Of a DNA stretch of 6,905 nucleotides, positions 1 to 5,352 are shown one piece after another. The position numbers and the translations under genes were made by a program. Below the pieces are notes generated by a model. That model saw only the letters and a list, made by a program, of their open reading frames with translations. It had not been told where the DNA came from and ran no database searches. Origin of the DNA: Flavobacterium sp. (GTDB taxonomy: Bacteria; Bacteroidota; Bacteroidia; Flavobacteriales; Flavobacteriaceae); assembly GCA_030151565.1 (NCBI GenBank), contig JASLDM010000012.1, positions 1-6,905 on the forward strand, given 5' to 3'. Each line of letters starts with the position of its first letter. The first letter of the stretch is position 1.

Positions 1-2
1 AA

Positions 3-86
3 GGTTTGTATGCGTTGGATCTTTTTGAAAGGGGTGAAAATATTGAACTAAACTACCGGTATATACTATTTATAAGCCGTTTGTGA
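3..86 (+). CDS. 3' end of an unidentified gene (partial, frame uncertain)
   Basis: Two of the three + strand frames are open from the window edge. The longer one (from position 3) reads GLYALDLFERGENIELN and onward to TGA at 84-86, and has an ordinary mix of charged and hydrophobic residues. The other (from position 1) ends at TAA 49-51. A + strand terminator begins at 74, so some + strand gene should end here. The longer frame would put its stop inside the hairpin loop. The shorter frame would leave a more usual 22-nt gap before the stem. Neither fragment is long enough to recognise a family. I list the longer frame as slightly more protein-like, but the choice is close to even. Confidence 0.3.
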   Translation, partial: GLYALDLFERGENIELNYRYILFISRL

Positions 87-110
87 TACTACATTGCAAA
101 CGGCTTTTTT
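74..110 (+). terminator. Rho-independent terminator of the upstream + strand gene
   Basis: A perfect 10-bp stem pairs AAGCCGTTTG (74-83) with CAAACGGCTT (97-106) around a 13-nt loop. The run of T continues from the stem through 110. There is no T-tract on the minus-strand side, so it works in the + direction only. Confidence 0.85.
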
Positions 111-203
111 ATTGAAATAAATCCAATCGTTTTTAGCGGATGTGGATTTGTCAAACGCTGTTTTTGAATGTGTGTTTTGTAAGGCTTGTAGCGGTTTTAT
201 ATA

Positions 204-230
204 GAAGATGTTCGAGACATCTTCGAGACA
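204..230. repeat. 8-bp inverted repeat overlapping an 11-bp direct repeat
   Basis: GAAGATGT (204-211) and ACATCTTC (217-224) form a perfect 8-bp inverted repeat with a 5-nt spacer, TCGAG. The same stretch contains ATGTTCGAGAC (208-218) directly followed by ATCTTCGAGAC (219-229), a direct repeat of 11 bp with one mismatch. The arrangement could be a protein-binding site or a remnant of a dispersed repeat. No function can be assigned from one copy. Confidence 0.6.
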
Positions 231-261
231 AGTACCACAGACTCTCGGAAAATGGCTTTTT

Positions 262-316
262 TCTGGTAGGTATCTGGTAGTTGTGTGGTAGTTGTGTGGT
301 AGTTGTGTGGTAGTTG
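262..316. repeat. Five-unit 11-bp tandem repeat
   Basis: Five consecutive 11-bp units begin at 262, 273, 284, 295 and 306. The last three are identical (TGTGGTAGTTG), the second differs at one base (TCTGGTAGTTG) and the first is more diverged (TCTGGTAGGTA). GGTAG recurs at 265, 276, 287, 298 and 309. The unit is close to one DNA helical turn, so each copy presents the same face. The length is not a multiple of three, which argues against coding. The array ends exactly where a promoter-like -33 TTG begins. Confidence 0.8.
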
Positions 317-347
317 TTGCGTTTAAGTCAATACTGACGTAGGTTTG
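317..347 (+). promoter_or_regulatory. Promoter-like TTG-N20-TAGGTTTG
   Basis: TTG (317-319) lies 20 nt before TAGGTTTG (340-347). Both elements and the spacing match the Bacteroidota consensus TTG-N17-23-TAnnTTTG. No ORF of useful size follows on the + strand before the hairpin at 502-520, so if it is active the product would be a short non-coding transcript or an antisense RNA into the 3' end of the sirtuin gene. In AT-rich DNA such matches also occur by chance. Confidence 0.3.
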
Positions 348-501
348 AAGTGGGTTGGAGTTGTATTTTTTAGAAGATAAGCACATAGCACTTTTTATAA
401 TTTATCGCTTATACAAGTAACATAATTGCTGTAAGTTTTTATAGGTCATAAGGGGGGTGAGAATTAGAAATGCAAGATAGGTTTTGTATCTAAACGAATA
501 A

Positions 502-520
502 AGCACCCGATTTGGGTGCC
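502..520 (-). terminator. Likely terminator downstream of the sirtuin gene
   Basis: GCACCC (503-508) pairs with GGGTGC (514-519) around the loop GATTT. Read on the minus strand, the stem gains a G-U pair (520 with 502) and is followed by TTTATT, a short and imperfect T-tract. It lies 3 bp past the stop codon of the sirtuin gene. The + strand reading has a mismatch at that pair and a poorer tail (CTTATTAT), so the minus direction is favoured. Confidence 0.55.
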
Positions 521-523
521 TTA

Positions 524-1225
524 TTATAAACGATCTTCTAGATTTACGAGTGATTGATATATCGATTGAAGTCCGACACTTGCTATTTCGGGAATGACCT
601 GTATGGTTCTGTTGAAAAAGCGAGTTGATGCAGGTTTGGGATCGATGTAATAGATTAGAGCCTCTTTAGGAGCGTAATCCAGTAAAGATGCAGCGGGATA
701 CACCTGTAAAGAGGTTCCGATAACGATAACGATGTCGGCTTTTTCTACAATAGGAATTGCGCGCTCTAGTTCGGGAACTTGCTCTCCAAACCATACAATA
801 TGTGGGCGTAAGGAATGGCCTAAATCGTTTTTGTCCGTTTCATTCAAATCTTCTTTCCAGTTTAGAACCAGCTTTTCATTGATTTCACTTCGAACCTTAA
901 AGAGTTCGCCGTGTAAGTGGAGTACTTCGTTGCTTCCGGCACGCTCGTGTAGGTCGTCTACATTTTGCGTAATGATGTTTACTTTAAAATGATTCTGCAA
1001 TGCTGCTAAAATCAGGTGTCCTTTATTGGGTTCAACAGTTCGTAGTTGTCTACGGCGTTGGTTGTAGAAATCTAAAACTAAGGTTTTATTGCGCTGCCAG
1101 CCCTCCGGTGAAGCTACTTCCATCACATCGTGACCTTCCCACAAACCATCGGCATCCCTAAAGGTTTTGATGCCGCTCTCTGCGCTCATTCCAGCTCCAG
1201 AAAGGATAACTAAACGTTTTTGCAT
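524..1225 (-). CDS. cobB: Sir2-family NAD-dependent protein deacylase, class III, zinc-less
   Basis: Cytoplasmic sirtuin of 233 aa that removes acyl groups from lysines using NAD+, releasing nicotinamide and O-acyl-ADP-ribose. The Rossmann NAD motif GAGMSAESGI is at 10-19, followed by FRD at 22-24. TQNVDDLH is at 86-93, the catalytic His is H105 in LHGEL, RPHIVWFGE is at 140-148 and GTSLQVYP at 170-177. Y54 and R57 form the YxxR signature of class III (SIRT5/CobB) enzymes, which favour succinyl and malonyl lysine. The protein contains no cysteine at all, so the usual four-Cys zinc site after the HG motif is absent; from memory this is common in Bacteroidota homologues. The start is the first ATG before GAGMS. 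The gene diverges from trmH with 38 bp between start codons, and a weak -7 match (TATCTTTA, 1263-1256) lies upstream on its strand. The symbol is by family, not orthology. Confidence 0.92.
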   Translation of the reverse strand: MQKRLVILSGAGMSAESGIKTFRDADGLWEGHDVMEVASPEGWQRNKTLVLDFYNQRRRQLRTVEPNKGHLILAALQNHFKVNIITQNVDDLHERAGSNEVLHLHGELFKVRSEINEKLVLNWKEDLNETDKNDLGHSLRPHIVWFGEQVPELERAIPIVEKADIVIVIGTSLQVYPAASLLDYAPKEALIYYIDPKPASTRFFNRTIQVIPEIASVGLQSIYQSLVNLEDRL

Positions 1226-1233
1226 AATATTGT

Positions 1234-1241
1234 TACCTTTG
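1234..1241 (+). promoter_or_regulatory. -7 element of the trmH promoter
   Basis: TACCTTTG matches TAnnTTTG exactly and lies 22 nt before the trmH ATG, giving a leader of roughly 15-18 nt. No good TTG is found at the -33 distance (about 1205-1216), which falls inside the first codons of the divergent sirtuin gene. The promoters of the two genes must therefore overlap. Confidence 0.5.
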
Positions 1242-1263
1242 CACTTCTTAAAATCTAAAGATA

Positions 1264-1944
1264 ATGAATATTCCAGATAACTTATTTCAAGATACCGACT
1301 ATTTAGCGTATTTAGAAGGTTTTTTAACTGAAAATAGAGTAGCGCGTTTTAGAGAAGTACTTGAAAATAGAACAAAACATTTCACTATTGTAACCGAAGA
1401 TGTTTATCAGTTGCACAATACAAGCGCTGTTATGCGTAGTTGTGAGGTTTTTGGAATTCAAGAGCTAGGGGTAATTGAAGAAAAGTTTGGTAAAAGAATA
1501 GATAAAGAAATTGCCTTAGGTGCAGAGAAATGGGTAGATATCAACCGTTACAACAGCAACCAGCAATGTATTGATTCGTTGCGTTCAAGAGGGTATCAAA
1601 TTGTAGCGACTACTCCGCACGTTGAAGCTAATTTTTTGGAGGATTATGATATTACAAAACCTGCTGCTATCTTTTTTGGTACGGAAAAGTCAGGGTTATC
1701 TCCAGATATTATGGAGCAAGCAGATGCGTATATTAAAATTCCAATGGTGGGGTTTACAGAGAGTTTGAATATTTCAGTTTCAGCAGCAATTACCATTCAA
1801 AACCTTACTACACGTTTGCGCAATACTGCCATTCCGTGGCAATTAACAGAAGCCGAGCTCTTAGAAAAACGTATCGATTGGGCGCGTAAATCAATCAAAG
1901 ATATTGATTTTGTGACTTCACGATATTTAGACGGAACTATTTAA
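1264..1944 (+). CDS. trmH: TrmH/SpoU-family RNA 2'-O-ribose methyltransferase
   Basis: SPOUT-fold methyltransferase of 226 aa that transfers methyl from S-adenosylmethionine to a ribose 2'-OH. By resemblance to TrmH the likely target is G18 in the D-loop of tRNA. The three SpoU motifs are present. Motif 1 is HNTSAVMRSCEVFG (51-64) with the conserved N52 and catalytic R58. Motif 2 is FFGTEKSGLS (137-146). Motif 3 is IPMVGFTESLNISVSAA (159-175), which forms the trefoil-knot cofactor site. Motif 1 aligns with E. coli TrmH NVSAIIRTADAVG, and the protein has no RlmB-type N-terminal substrate-binding domain. This makes TrmH more likely than the 23S rRNA enzyme RlmB. The C-terminal tail after the knot is about 50 aa. 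The substrate is inferred. The gene has its own -7 element and ends 12 bp before a strong terminator stem. Confidence 0.88.
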   Translation: MNIPDNLFQDTDYLAYLEGFLTENRVARFREVLENRTKHFTIVTEDVYQLHNTSAVMRSCEVFGIQELGVIEEKFGKRIDKEIALGAEKWVDINRYNSNQQCIDSLRSRGYQIVATTPHVEANFLEDYDITKPAAIFFGTEKSGLSPDIMEQADAYIKIPMVGFTESLNISVSAAITIQNLTTRLRNTAIPWQLTEAELLEKRIDWARKSIKDIDFVTSRYLDGTI

Positions 1945-1956
1945 AACGATTTATAA

Positions 1957-2013
1957 AAGGTGCTTTTTTTAGTGTAAGACGTTGCATTGGAATAAAAAGC
2001 ACCTTGTTTTTTT
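1957..2013. terminator. Bidirectional terminator between trmH and the EIIC gene
   Basis: A perfect 12-bp stem pairs AAGGTGCTTTTT (1957-1968) with AAAAAGCACCTT (1994-2005) around a 25-nt loop. It is followed on the + side by G and then seven T (2007-2013). On the minus strand the stem is followed by TTTATAAAT, a usable but weaker U-tract. It lies between two convergent genes, 12 bp after the trmH stop and 6 bp after the EIIC stop, and fits a shared terminator. Confidence 0.85.
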
Positions 2014-2019
2014 AAAAGA

Positions 2020-3039
2020 TTAGTTTGTGTGTAGTTTGAGGTCGCCAGCTTTAATCCATCCTTTTTTGCGAAATACAAAGGCAAATGCCAACGTTAAAAC
2101 AGCAGGTAAAATAAAATGCAGTAACGCGATACTCCACCAAATGGCAGCGTTGTTCCCCATAGCTTCCAAAGTACCAAACTGACCTACAAAACCACTTGTT
2201 CCCATTCCTGATCCAGATGGAATATTTTCCATTTGAAATACTAAGGTGGCCAATGGCCCTAACACAGCACTTGTTAAAATAGGGGGAAGTATGATGATTG
2301 GATTTCTAACAATATTAGGCATTTGAAGCATACTTGTACCCAATCCTTGACTCAGTAATCCGCCCAATTTATTTTCGGGATAACTCATTACTGCAAAGCC
2401 AATCATTTGTGCACAACAGCCCACAGTGGCCGCACCACCTGCAAGTCCGCTTAGCGATAAGGCTATGGCAATAGCGGCACTAGACACCGGTAAGGTGAGT
2501 AGTATACCCATAATCGCGGCAACGAGTATTCCCATAATAAAGGGCTGCAGTTCTACAGACCACATAATAAAAGTACCTATGTTTAGAATGATTTTATTGA
2601 TAGTTGGGCCAATTAATTCAGCAGTTAAAGCACCCGTAATTAGTGCTGTGGCAGGAGTAAGGATAATGTCTACAGGAGTGCTTTTATAGATTAGCTTGCC
2701 GAATTCCGTTCCAAGGGCAACTGCAAAAAAACAACCAACGGGGCCGCCCAATTGAAAACCCAATGCGCCTGTAACTACGCTTGTAAATAAAACTAGAGGA
2801 GGGGCTTGAAGGGCATAGGCGACACCTATCCCTATTGCAGATCCGATGTAACCTTGCGCTTGCGTACCTAACGTGTGTAGAAAAGGCAGGTCTAACCAAG
2901 TTCCTAAGGATTTTAATATCAAACCAATTATCAAGGAGCAGAACAACCCCAATGCCATAAAGTTTAGCGCATCGATACCATAGCGCTGTAAAGAGAAAAC
3001 AATGTTTTTCTGTTTTAAAAGTTGAAGCACCTTGTTCAT
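2020..3039 (-). CDS. Orphan PTS EIIC-like membrane protein (PTS_EIIC_2 / PfoR-type)
   Basis: Integral membrane protein of 339 aa resembling the stand-alone EIIC family Pfam PTS_EIIC_2, which includes the Clostridium perfringens regulator PfoR. After a short basic N-terminus, the first hydrophobic segment spans about 26-45. Gly/Ala-rich membrane stretches continue to about residue 322, followed by a basic cytoplasmic tail (RKKGW, 324-328). Family-typical motifs are NPIIILPP (246-253) and PSGSGMGTSG (274-283). There is no EIIA or EIIB domain and none is encoded nearby, so phosphoenolpyruvate-driven sugar uptake cannot be assumed. The substrate is unknown; a sensor or facilitator role is equally possible. 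It starts 6 bp after the stop of the HMA-AraC regulator and is probably co-transcribed with it from a promoter near 3627. It ends at the shared bidirectional terminator. Family assignment is firm, function is not. Confidence 0.85.
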   Translation of the reverse strand: MNKVLQLLKQKNIVFSLQRYGIDALNFMALGLFCSLIIGLILKSLGTWLDLPFLHTLGTQAQGYIGSAIGIGVAYALQAPPLVLFTSVVTGALGFQLGGPVGCFFAVALGTEFGKLIYKSTPVDIILTPATALITGALTAELIGPTINKIILNIGTFIMWSVELQPFIMGILVAAIMGILLTLPVSSAAIAIALSLSGLAGGAATVGCCAQMIGFAVMSYPENKLGGLLSQGLGTSMLQMPNIVRNPIIILPPILTSAVLGPLATLVFQMENIPSGSGMGTSGFVGQFGTLEAMGNNAAIWWSIALLHFILPAVLTLAFAFVFRKKGWIKAGDLKLHTN

Positions 3040-3045
3040 TTGCTT

Positions 3046-3606
3046 TTATAAATTTTCGATGAACTCTCTTTTCTGATTGCCCAATTGTTTAAAATGAGTT
3101 GGTGTTAAACCCGTTGTTTTCTTGAATTGAGCGCTTAGATGTGCCACACTACTATAGTGGAGTTGAAAGGCGATTTCTTTTAAAGTGAGCTCATCGTAAA
3201 CCAGCAACTCTTTTACTTTCTCAATTTTTAATTGAATAAAATACTGCTCTATAGTGGTAGACTCTAATTGTGAAAACAATTGACTTAGAATGTGATAATC
3301 CTGTTGAAGTTTATCGGTAAGATAATCGGATAAAGTGTTTTTTAAATAGGCCTGTTCTTGCTGTACCAGGTCAATTAAAGTGCTTTTGATAAGCATTACC
3401 GTTTGTTGTTTTTTATCGTCGAGTATTTCAAATCCTAAAGGTTGAATTTTCTCTTGAATAGAAGCTATTTGAAGGCTGTTTAGTGGTTTTTCGAAAGTAA
3501 TTTCCCCTAATTTTACTTGAGAAGGAGGAAAACCTAATTGATTAAGTTGATCTTCTAGCACCATTTTACAGCGAGAACAAACCATGTTTTTTATGTATAA
3601 TTTCAT
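3046..3606 (-). CDS. AraC-type HTH regulator with N-terminal HMA-like CxxC domain
   Basis: A 186-aa protein. The N-terminal part (about 1-65) opens MKLYIKNMVCSRC, like a heavy-metal-associated (HMA/Atx1) domain, with C10 and C13 as the CxxC pair. A helical linker follows. The C-terminal part (about 88-175) is an AraC/XylS DNA-binding domain: first HTH about 92-122, connecting helix with KIEKVKELLVYDELTL (127-142), second HTH with EIAFQLHYSSVAHLSAQFKK (144-163) and the family ending GLTPTHFKQL (166-175). The usual large AraC sugar-binding cupin is absent. From memory this compact architecture is recurrent in Bacteroidota and often sits near metal-transport genes. Here the neighbour is an EIIC-like permease 6 bp downstream. 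Metal sensing through CxxC is inferred; that the regulator controls the EIIC gene is inferred from adjacency. The start is set by the HMA-like MKLYIKNMVC beginning. Confidence 0.88.
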   Translation of the reverse strand: MKLYIKNMVCSRCKMVLEDQLNQLGFPPSQVKLGEITFEKPLNSLQIASIQEKIQPLGFEILDDKKQQTVMLIKSTLIDLVQQEQAYLKNTLSDYLTDKLQQDYHILSQLFSQLESTTIEQYFIQLKIEKVKELLVYDELTLKEIAFQLHYSSVAHLSAQFKKTTGLTPTHFKQLGNQKREFIENL

Positions 3607-3663
3607 AAAGCAGGGGCATTAAGCTCCAAATATAAGCATATTGTAGCAGTAATGCCTTGCTTT
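3607..3663 (-). promoter_or_regulatory. Imperfect inverted repeat around the regulator's promoter
   Basis: Left arm 3607-3621 (AAAGCAGGGGCATTA) pairs with right arm 3650-3663 (TAATGCCTTGCTTT). There are 13 base pairs, a 1x2 internal loop and a 28-nt central loop. The left arm abuts the start codon of the HMA-AraC gene. The central loop contains that gene's -7 element. It could be an operator flanking the promoter, a leader hairpin, or a terminator-like element for + strand transcripts, since TTTTTT occupies 3661-3666. I favour an operator but cannot settle it. Confidence 0.5.
3627..3634 (-). promoter_or_regulatory. -7 element of the regulator-EIIC operon
   Basis: On the minus strand TATATTTG (3634 to 3627) matches TAnnTTTG exactly, 20 nt before the start codon at 3606, giving a leader of about 12-15 nt. 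No TTG is found at the -33 distance, so the promoter may be weak or need an activator. This would suit an autoregulated AraC-type gene. Confidence 0.45.
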
Positions 3664-3680
3664 TTTAGGTTGTACGGCTA

Positions 3681-4112
3681 CTAGTACTCTTTAGATTCGT
3701 AGTCGTAATTTATCATCCAATGAATACCAAAAGCATCGGTAAACATTCCAAATAAAGCTCCCCAGAAGGTTTTTTCTAAAGGCATTGTAACTGTACCACC
3801 TTCAGATAAACCATTGAATACGCGTATGGCTTCTTCTTCAGATTCGGCATTAATAGCGATGGCTACATTGTTTCCGAATTGAACAGTGGTTCCGCAGTTG
3901 TCTAAGGTATCGCTTCCTTTTAAAATAGTTTCCTTGCTAATAGGTAAAACGATGTGCATAATTTTGTTGCTGATTTCTTCATCTAATGGAGTGTCTGAAG
4001 GCATATCTTTAAAACGACCTACGTATGGGAATTCTCCTCCAAAAACGGATTGATAAAATAGAAAAGCTTCTTCGCAATTGCCGTTGAAGCTAAGGTAAGG
4101 ATTGATTGTCAT
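3681..4112 (-). CDS. PhnB-like VOC (glyoxalase-fold) protein
   Basis: A 143-aa vicinal-oxygen-chelate protein of the PhnB / 3-demethylubiquinone-9 methyltransferase-like domain family (Pfam PF06983). The N-terminal hallmark INPYLSFNGNCEEAFLFYQS (3-22) leads into VFGGEF (23-28). The second half ends with WGALFGMFTDAFGIHWMIN (117-135), the family's characteristic closing strand and helix. The family name is historical and does not mean a ubiquinone methyltransferase; these small proteins are mostly of unknown substrate. The length is normal for a single-domain member. The stop is a tandem TAG TAG. The gene precedes the HMA-AraC regulator in the same direction with 74 bp between. No convincing terminator separates them, so some read-through is possible, though the regulator has its own -7 element. 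A ten-A tract directly precedes the start region. The -7-like TATATTTA (4149 to 4142) is a near match. Confidence 0.88.
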   Translation of the reverse strand: MTINPYLSFNGNCEEAFLFYQSVFGGEFPYVGRFKDMPSDTPLDEEISNKIMHIVLPISKETILKGSDTLDNCGTTVQFGNNVAIAINAESEEEAIRVFNGLSEGGTVTMPLEKTFWGALFGMFTDAFGIHWMINYDYESKEY

Positions 4113-4124
4113 TGTTTTTTTTTT
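4113..4124 (-). promoter_or_regulatory. A-rich translation initiation region of the VOC gene
   Basis: On the minus strand ten consecutive A residues (4124 to 4115) are followed by CA just before ATG. There is no Shine-Dalgarno sequence. A-rich leaders next to the start codon are associated with strong initiation in Flavobacteriia, so this probably serves as the ribosome-loading region and supports the start at 4112. Confidence 0.45.
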
Positions 4125-4287
4125 GATTCGTTTATAAGGGCTAAATATAGTGGGAAAATAGATTTGATGGATTGTGTTAATGTGAATTTTTCTAAATTTT
4201 TTAATACTGTTGAATTTCTATTTTGAAGGACTGTAATCTTATGCCACAAACTTTTTGTAAATGCTGTGTACTTAGGCTTATATTTCC

Positions 4288-4295
4288 TATTTTTG
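4288..4295 (+). promoter_or_regulatory. -7 element of the pyrD-lysE promoter
   Basis: TATTTTTG matches TAnnTTTG exactly and lies 30 nt before the pyrD ATG, predicting a leader of about 23-26 nt. The nearest upstream TTTTTG (4252-4257) is 30 nt away, too far for a normal -33 element, so only the -7 half is supported. Confidence 0.45.
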
Positions 4296-4325
4296 CAAAA
4301 AATTTGAACCTAAACAAGATCTACT

Positions 4326-5348
4326 ATGTATAAAAGCATTATAAAACCGTTGTTCTTTAAATTCGATCCAGAAAAAGTACACCATTTCACTTTTTCATCA
4401 TTAAAATTTATCAATAGAATTCCAGGAGTTTCTGCTATTATAAAATCTAGTTGTCAGGTTGTAGACCCAAGATTAGAGCGTGAGGTATTTGGATTAAAGT
4501 TCAAAAATCCGGTTGGATTGGCAGCAGGATTGGATAAGGATGCTAATTTGTATTCTGAATTGGAAAACTTTGGTTTTGGATTTATTGAAATCGGAACGAT
4601 TACTCCAAAAGGACAAGAAGGTAATCCTAAGAAACGCTTGTTTCGCCTAAAAGAAGATGGAGGAATTATCAATCGAATGGGCTTTAATAATGGAGGTGTA
4701 GAGCAAGCTGTTGCACGATTGAAAAAGAATAAAGGTACGTTGATTGGAGGAAATATTGGTAAGAACAAAGTAACTCCAAATGAAGAAGCTACTTCGGATT
4801 ACGAATTGTGTTTTGACGCATTATTTGATTATGTAGATTATTTTGTAGTGAATGTGAGTTCTCCAAATACTCCAAATTTACGCGCACTACAAGACAAAGA
4901 ACCTTTGAAAGCATTGTTAAACGCTTTGCAGGTTAAAAATAAAGCGAAAGCAAACCCTAAACCGATCTTGTTAAAAATCGCTCCAGATTTGACAGACGAG
5001 CAATTGTATGATATTATTGAAATTGTAACTGAAACTAAGATTTCAGGTGTTATTGCAACCAATACAACCATCAGTCGTGAGAACTTAAAAGCACCTGAGC
5101 AAGTAGAAACGGGAGGTTTAAGCGGAAAACCGTTGACCAAACGCAGTACAGAGGTAATTCGTTTCTTGTCTGAAAAGAGCAACAAAGCATTCCCTATTAT
5201 TGGTGTTGGAGGTATACACAGTGCAGCAGACGCATTAGAGAAATTAGAAGCAGGAGCTAGTTTGATTCAATTATATACTGGATTTATCTATGAAGGACCT
5301 GGATTGATCAAAGAAATTAATCAAGCATTATTGGCTCAGAAAAATTAG
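4326..5348 (+). CDS. pyrD: Dihydroorotate dehydrogenase, class 2 (quinone-dependent)
   Basis: FMN enzyme of 340 aa that oxidises dihydroorotate to orotate, the fourth step of pyrimidine synthesis, passing electrons to membrane quinone (menaquinone is expected in this group). The first 40 or so residues (MYKSIIKPLFFKFDPEKVHH and onward) form the class 2 N-terminal amphipathic extension that docks on the inner membrane and makes the quinone tunnel. FMN and substrate motifs are AAGLDKD (66-72), NRMGFNN (116-122), NVSSPNTPNLR (176-186) and GVGGIHS (293-299). The catalytic base is S179, matching Ser175 of E. coli PyrD; class 1 enzymes have Cys here. All key residues are intact and the length is typical. 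The start is the ATG just before the helical extension. A LysE-type gene begins 4 bp after the stop, so the two are likely co-transcribed. Confidence 0.96.
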   Translation: MYKSIIKPLFFKFDPEKVHHFTFSSLKFINRIPGVSAIIKSSCQVVDPRLEREVFGLKFKNPVGLAAGLDKDANLYSELENFGFGFIEIGTITPKGQEGNPKKRLFRLKEDGGIINRMGFNNGGVEQAVARLKKNKGTLIGGNIGKNKVTPNEEATSDYELCFDALFDYVDYFVVNVSSPNTPNLRALQDKEPLKALLNALQVKNKAKANPKPILLKIAPDLTDEQLYDIIEIVTETKISGVIATNTTISRENLKAPEQVETGGLSGKPLTKRSTEVIRFLSEKSNKAFPIIGVGGIHSAADALEKLEAGASLIQLYTGFIYEGPGLIKEINQALLAQKN

Positions 5349-5352
5349 CTTT

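Larger units (their letters stand above)
87..523. other. 437-bp gene-free intergenic region with short repeats
   Basis: No frame on either strand gives a convincing protein. The longest open frame (minus, 66-386) runs back through the terminator hairpin and through an 11-bp tandem repeat that cycles reading frames, giving a Thr-rich low-complexity stretch with no family resemblance. What can be seen is an 8-bp inverted repeat overlapping an 11-bp-period direct repeat (204-230), five 11-bp units in tandem (262-316), a promoter-like sequence (317-347), and the hairpin downstream of the sirtuin gene (502-520). A seven-codon ORF at 470-493 follows a G-rich run but is too short to support. Confidence 0.6.

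Noticed and set aside
262..316. Possible CRISPR-like array
   Set aside because: The units are 11 bp, directly adjacent and without spacers, so this is a simple tandem repeat.
66..386. Minus-strand open frame of 106 codons
   Set aside because: It runs through the terminator hairpin at 74-110 and the 11-bp tandem repeat, giving a Thr-rich low-complexity segment. It resembles no family and has no recognisable initiation context.
470..493. Seven-codon ORF (MQDRFCI) after a G-rich run
   Set aside because: Far too short to support. The G-rich run is not a reliable ribosome site in a group that does not depend on Shine-Dalgarno pairing.
732..992. Plus-strand open frame inside the sirtuin gene
   Set aside because: Antisense shadow of a gene with all sirtuin motifs. 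The translation is Ser/Arg-rich with no domain.
2426..2899. Open frames on both strands inside the EIIC gene
   Set aside because: Shadows of a strongly supported membrane protein. They have no promoter and no family similarity.
2020..3039. Classical sugar phosphotransferase (PTS) locus
   Set aside because: No EIIA, EIIB, HPr or EI gene is present in the window, and the family is known as stand-alone, so a sugar-PTS assignment would go beyond the evidence.
4454..5185. Minus-strand open frames inside pyrD
   Set aside because: Antisense shadows. pyrD is intact with all catalytic motifs.
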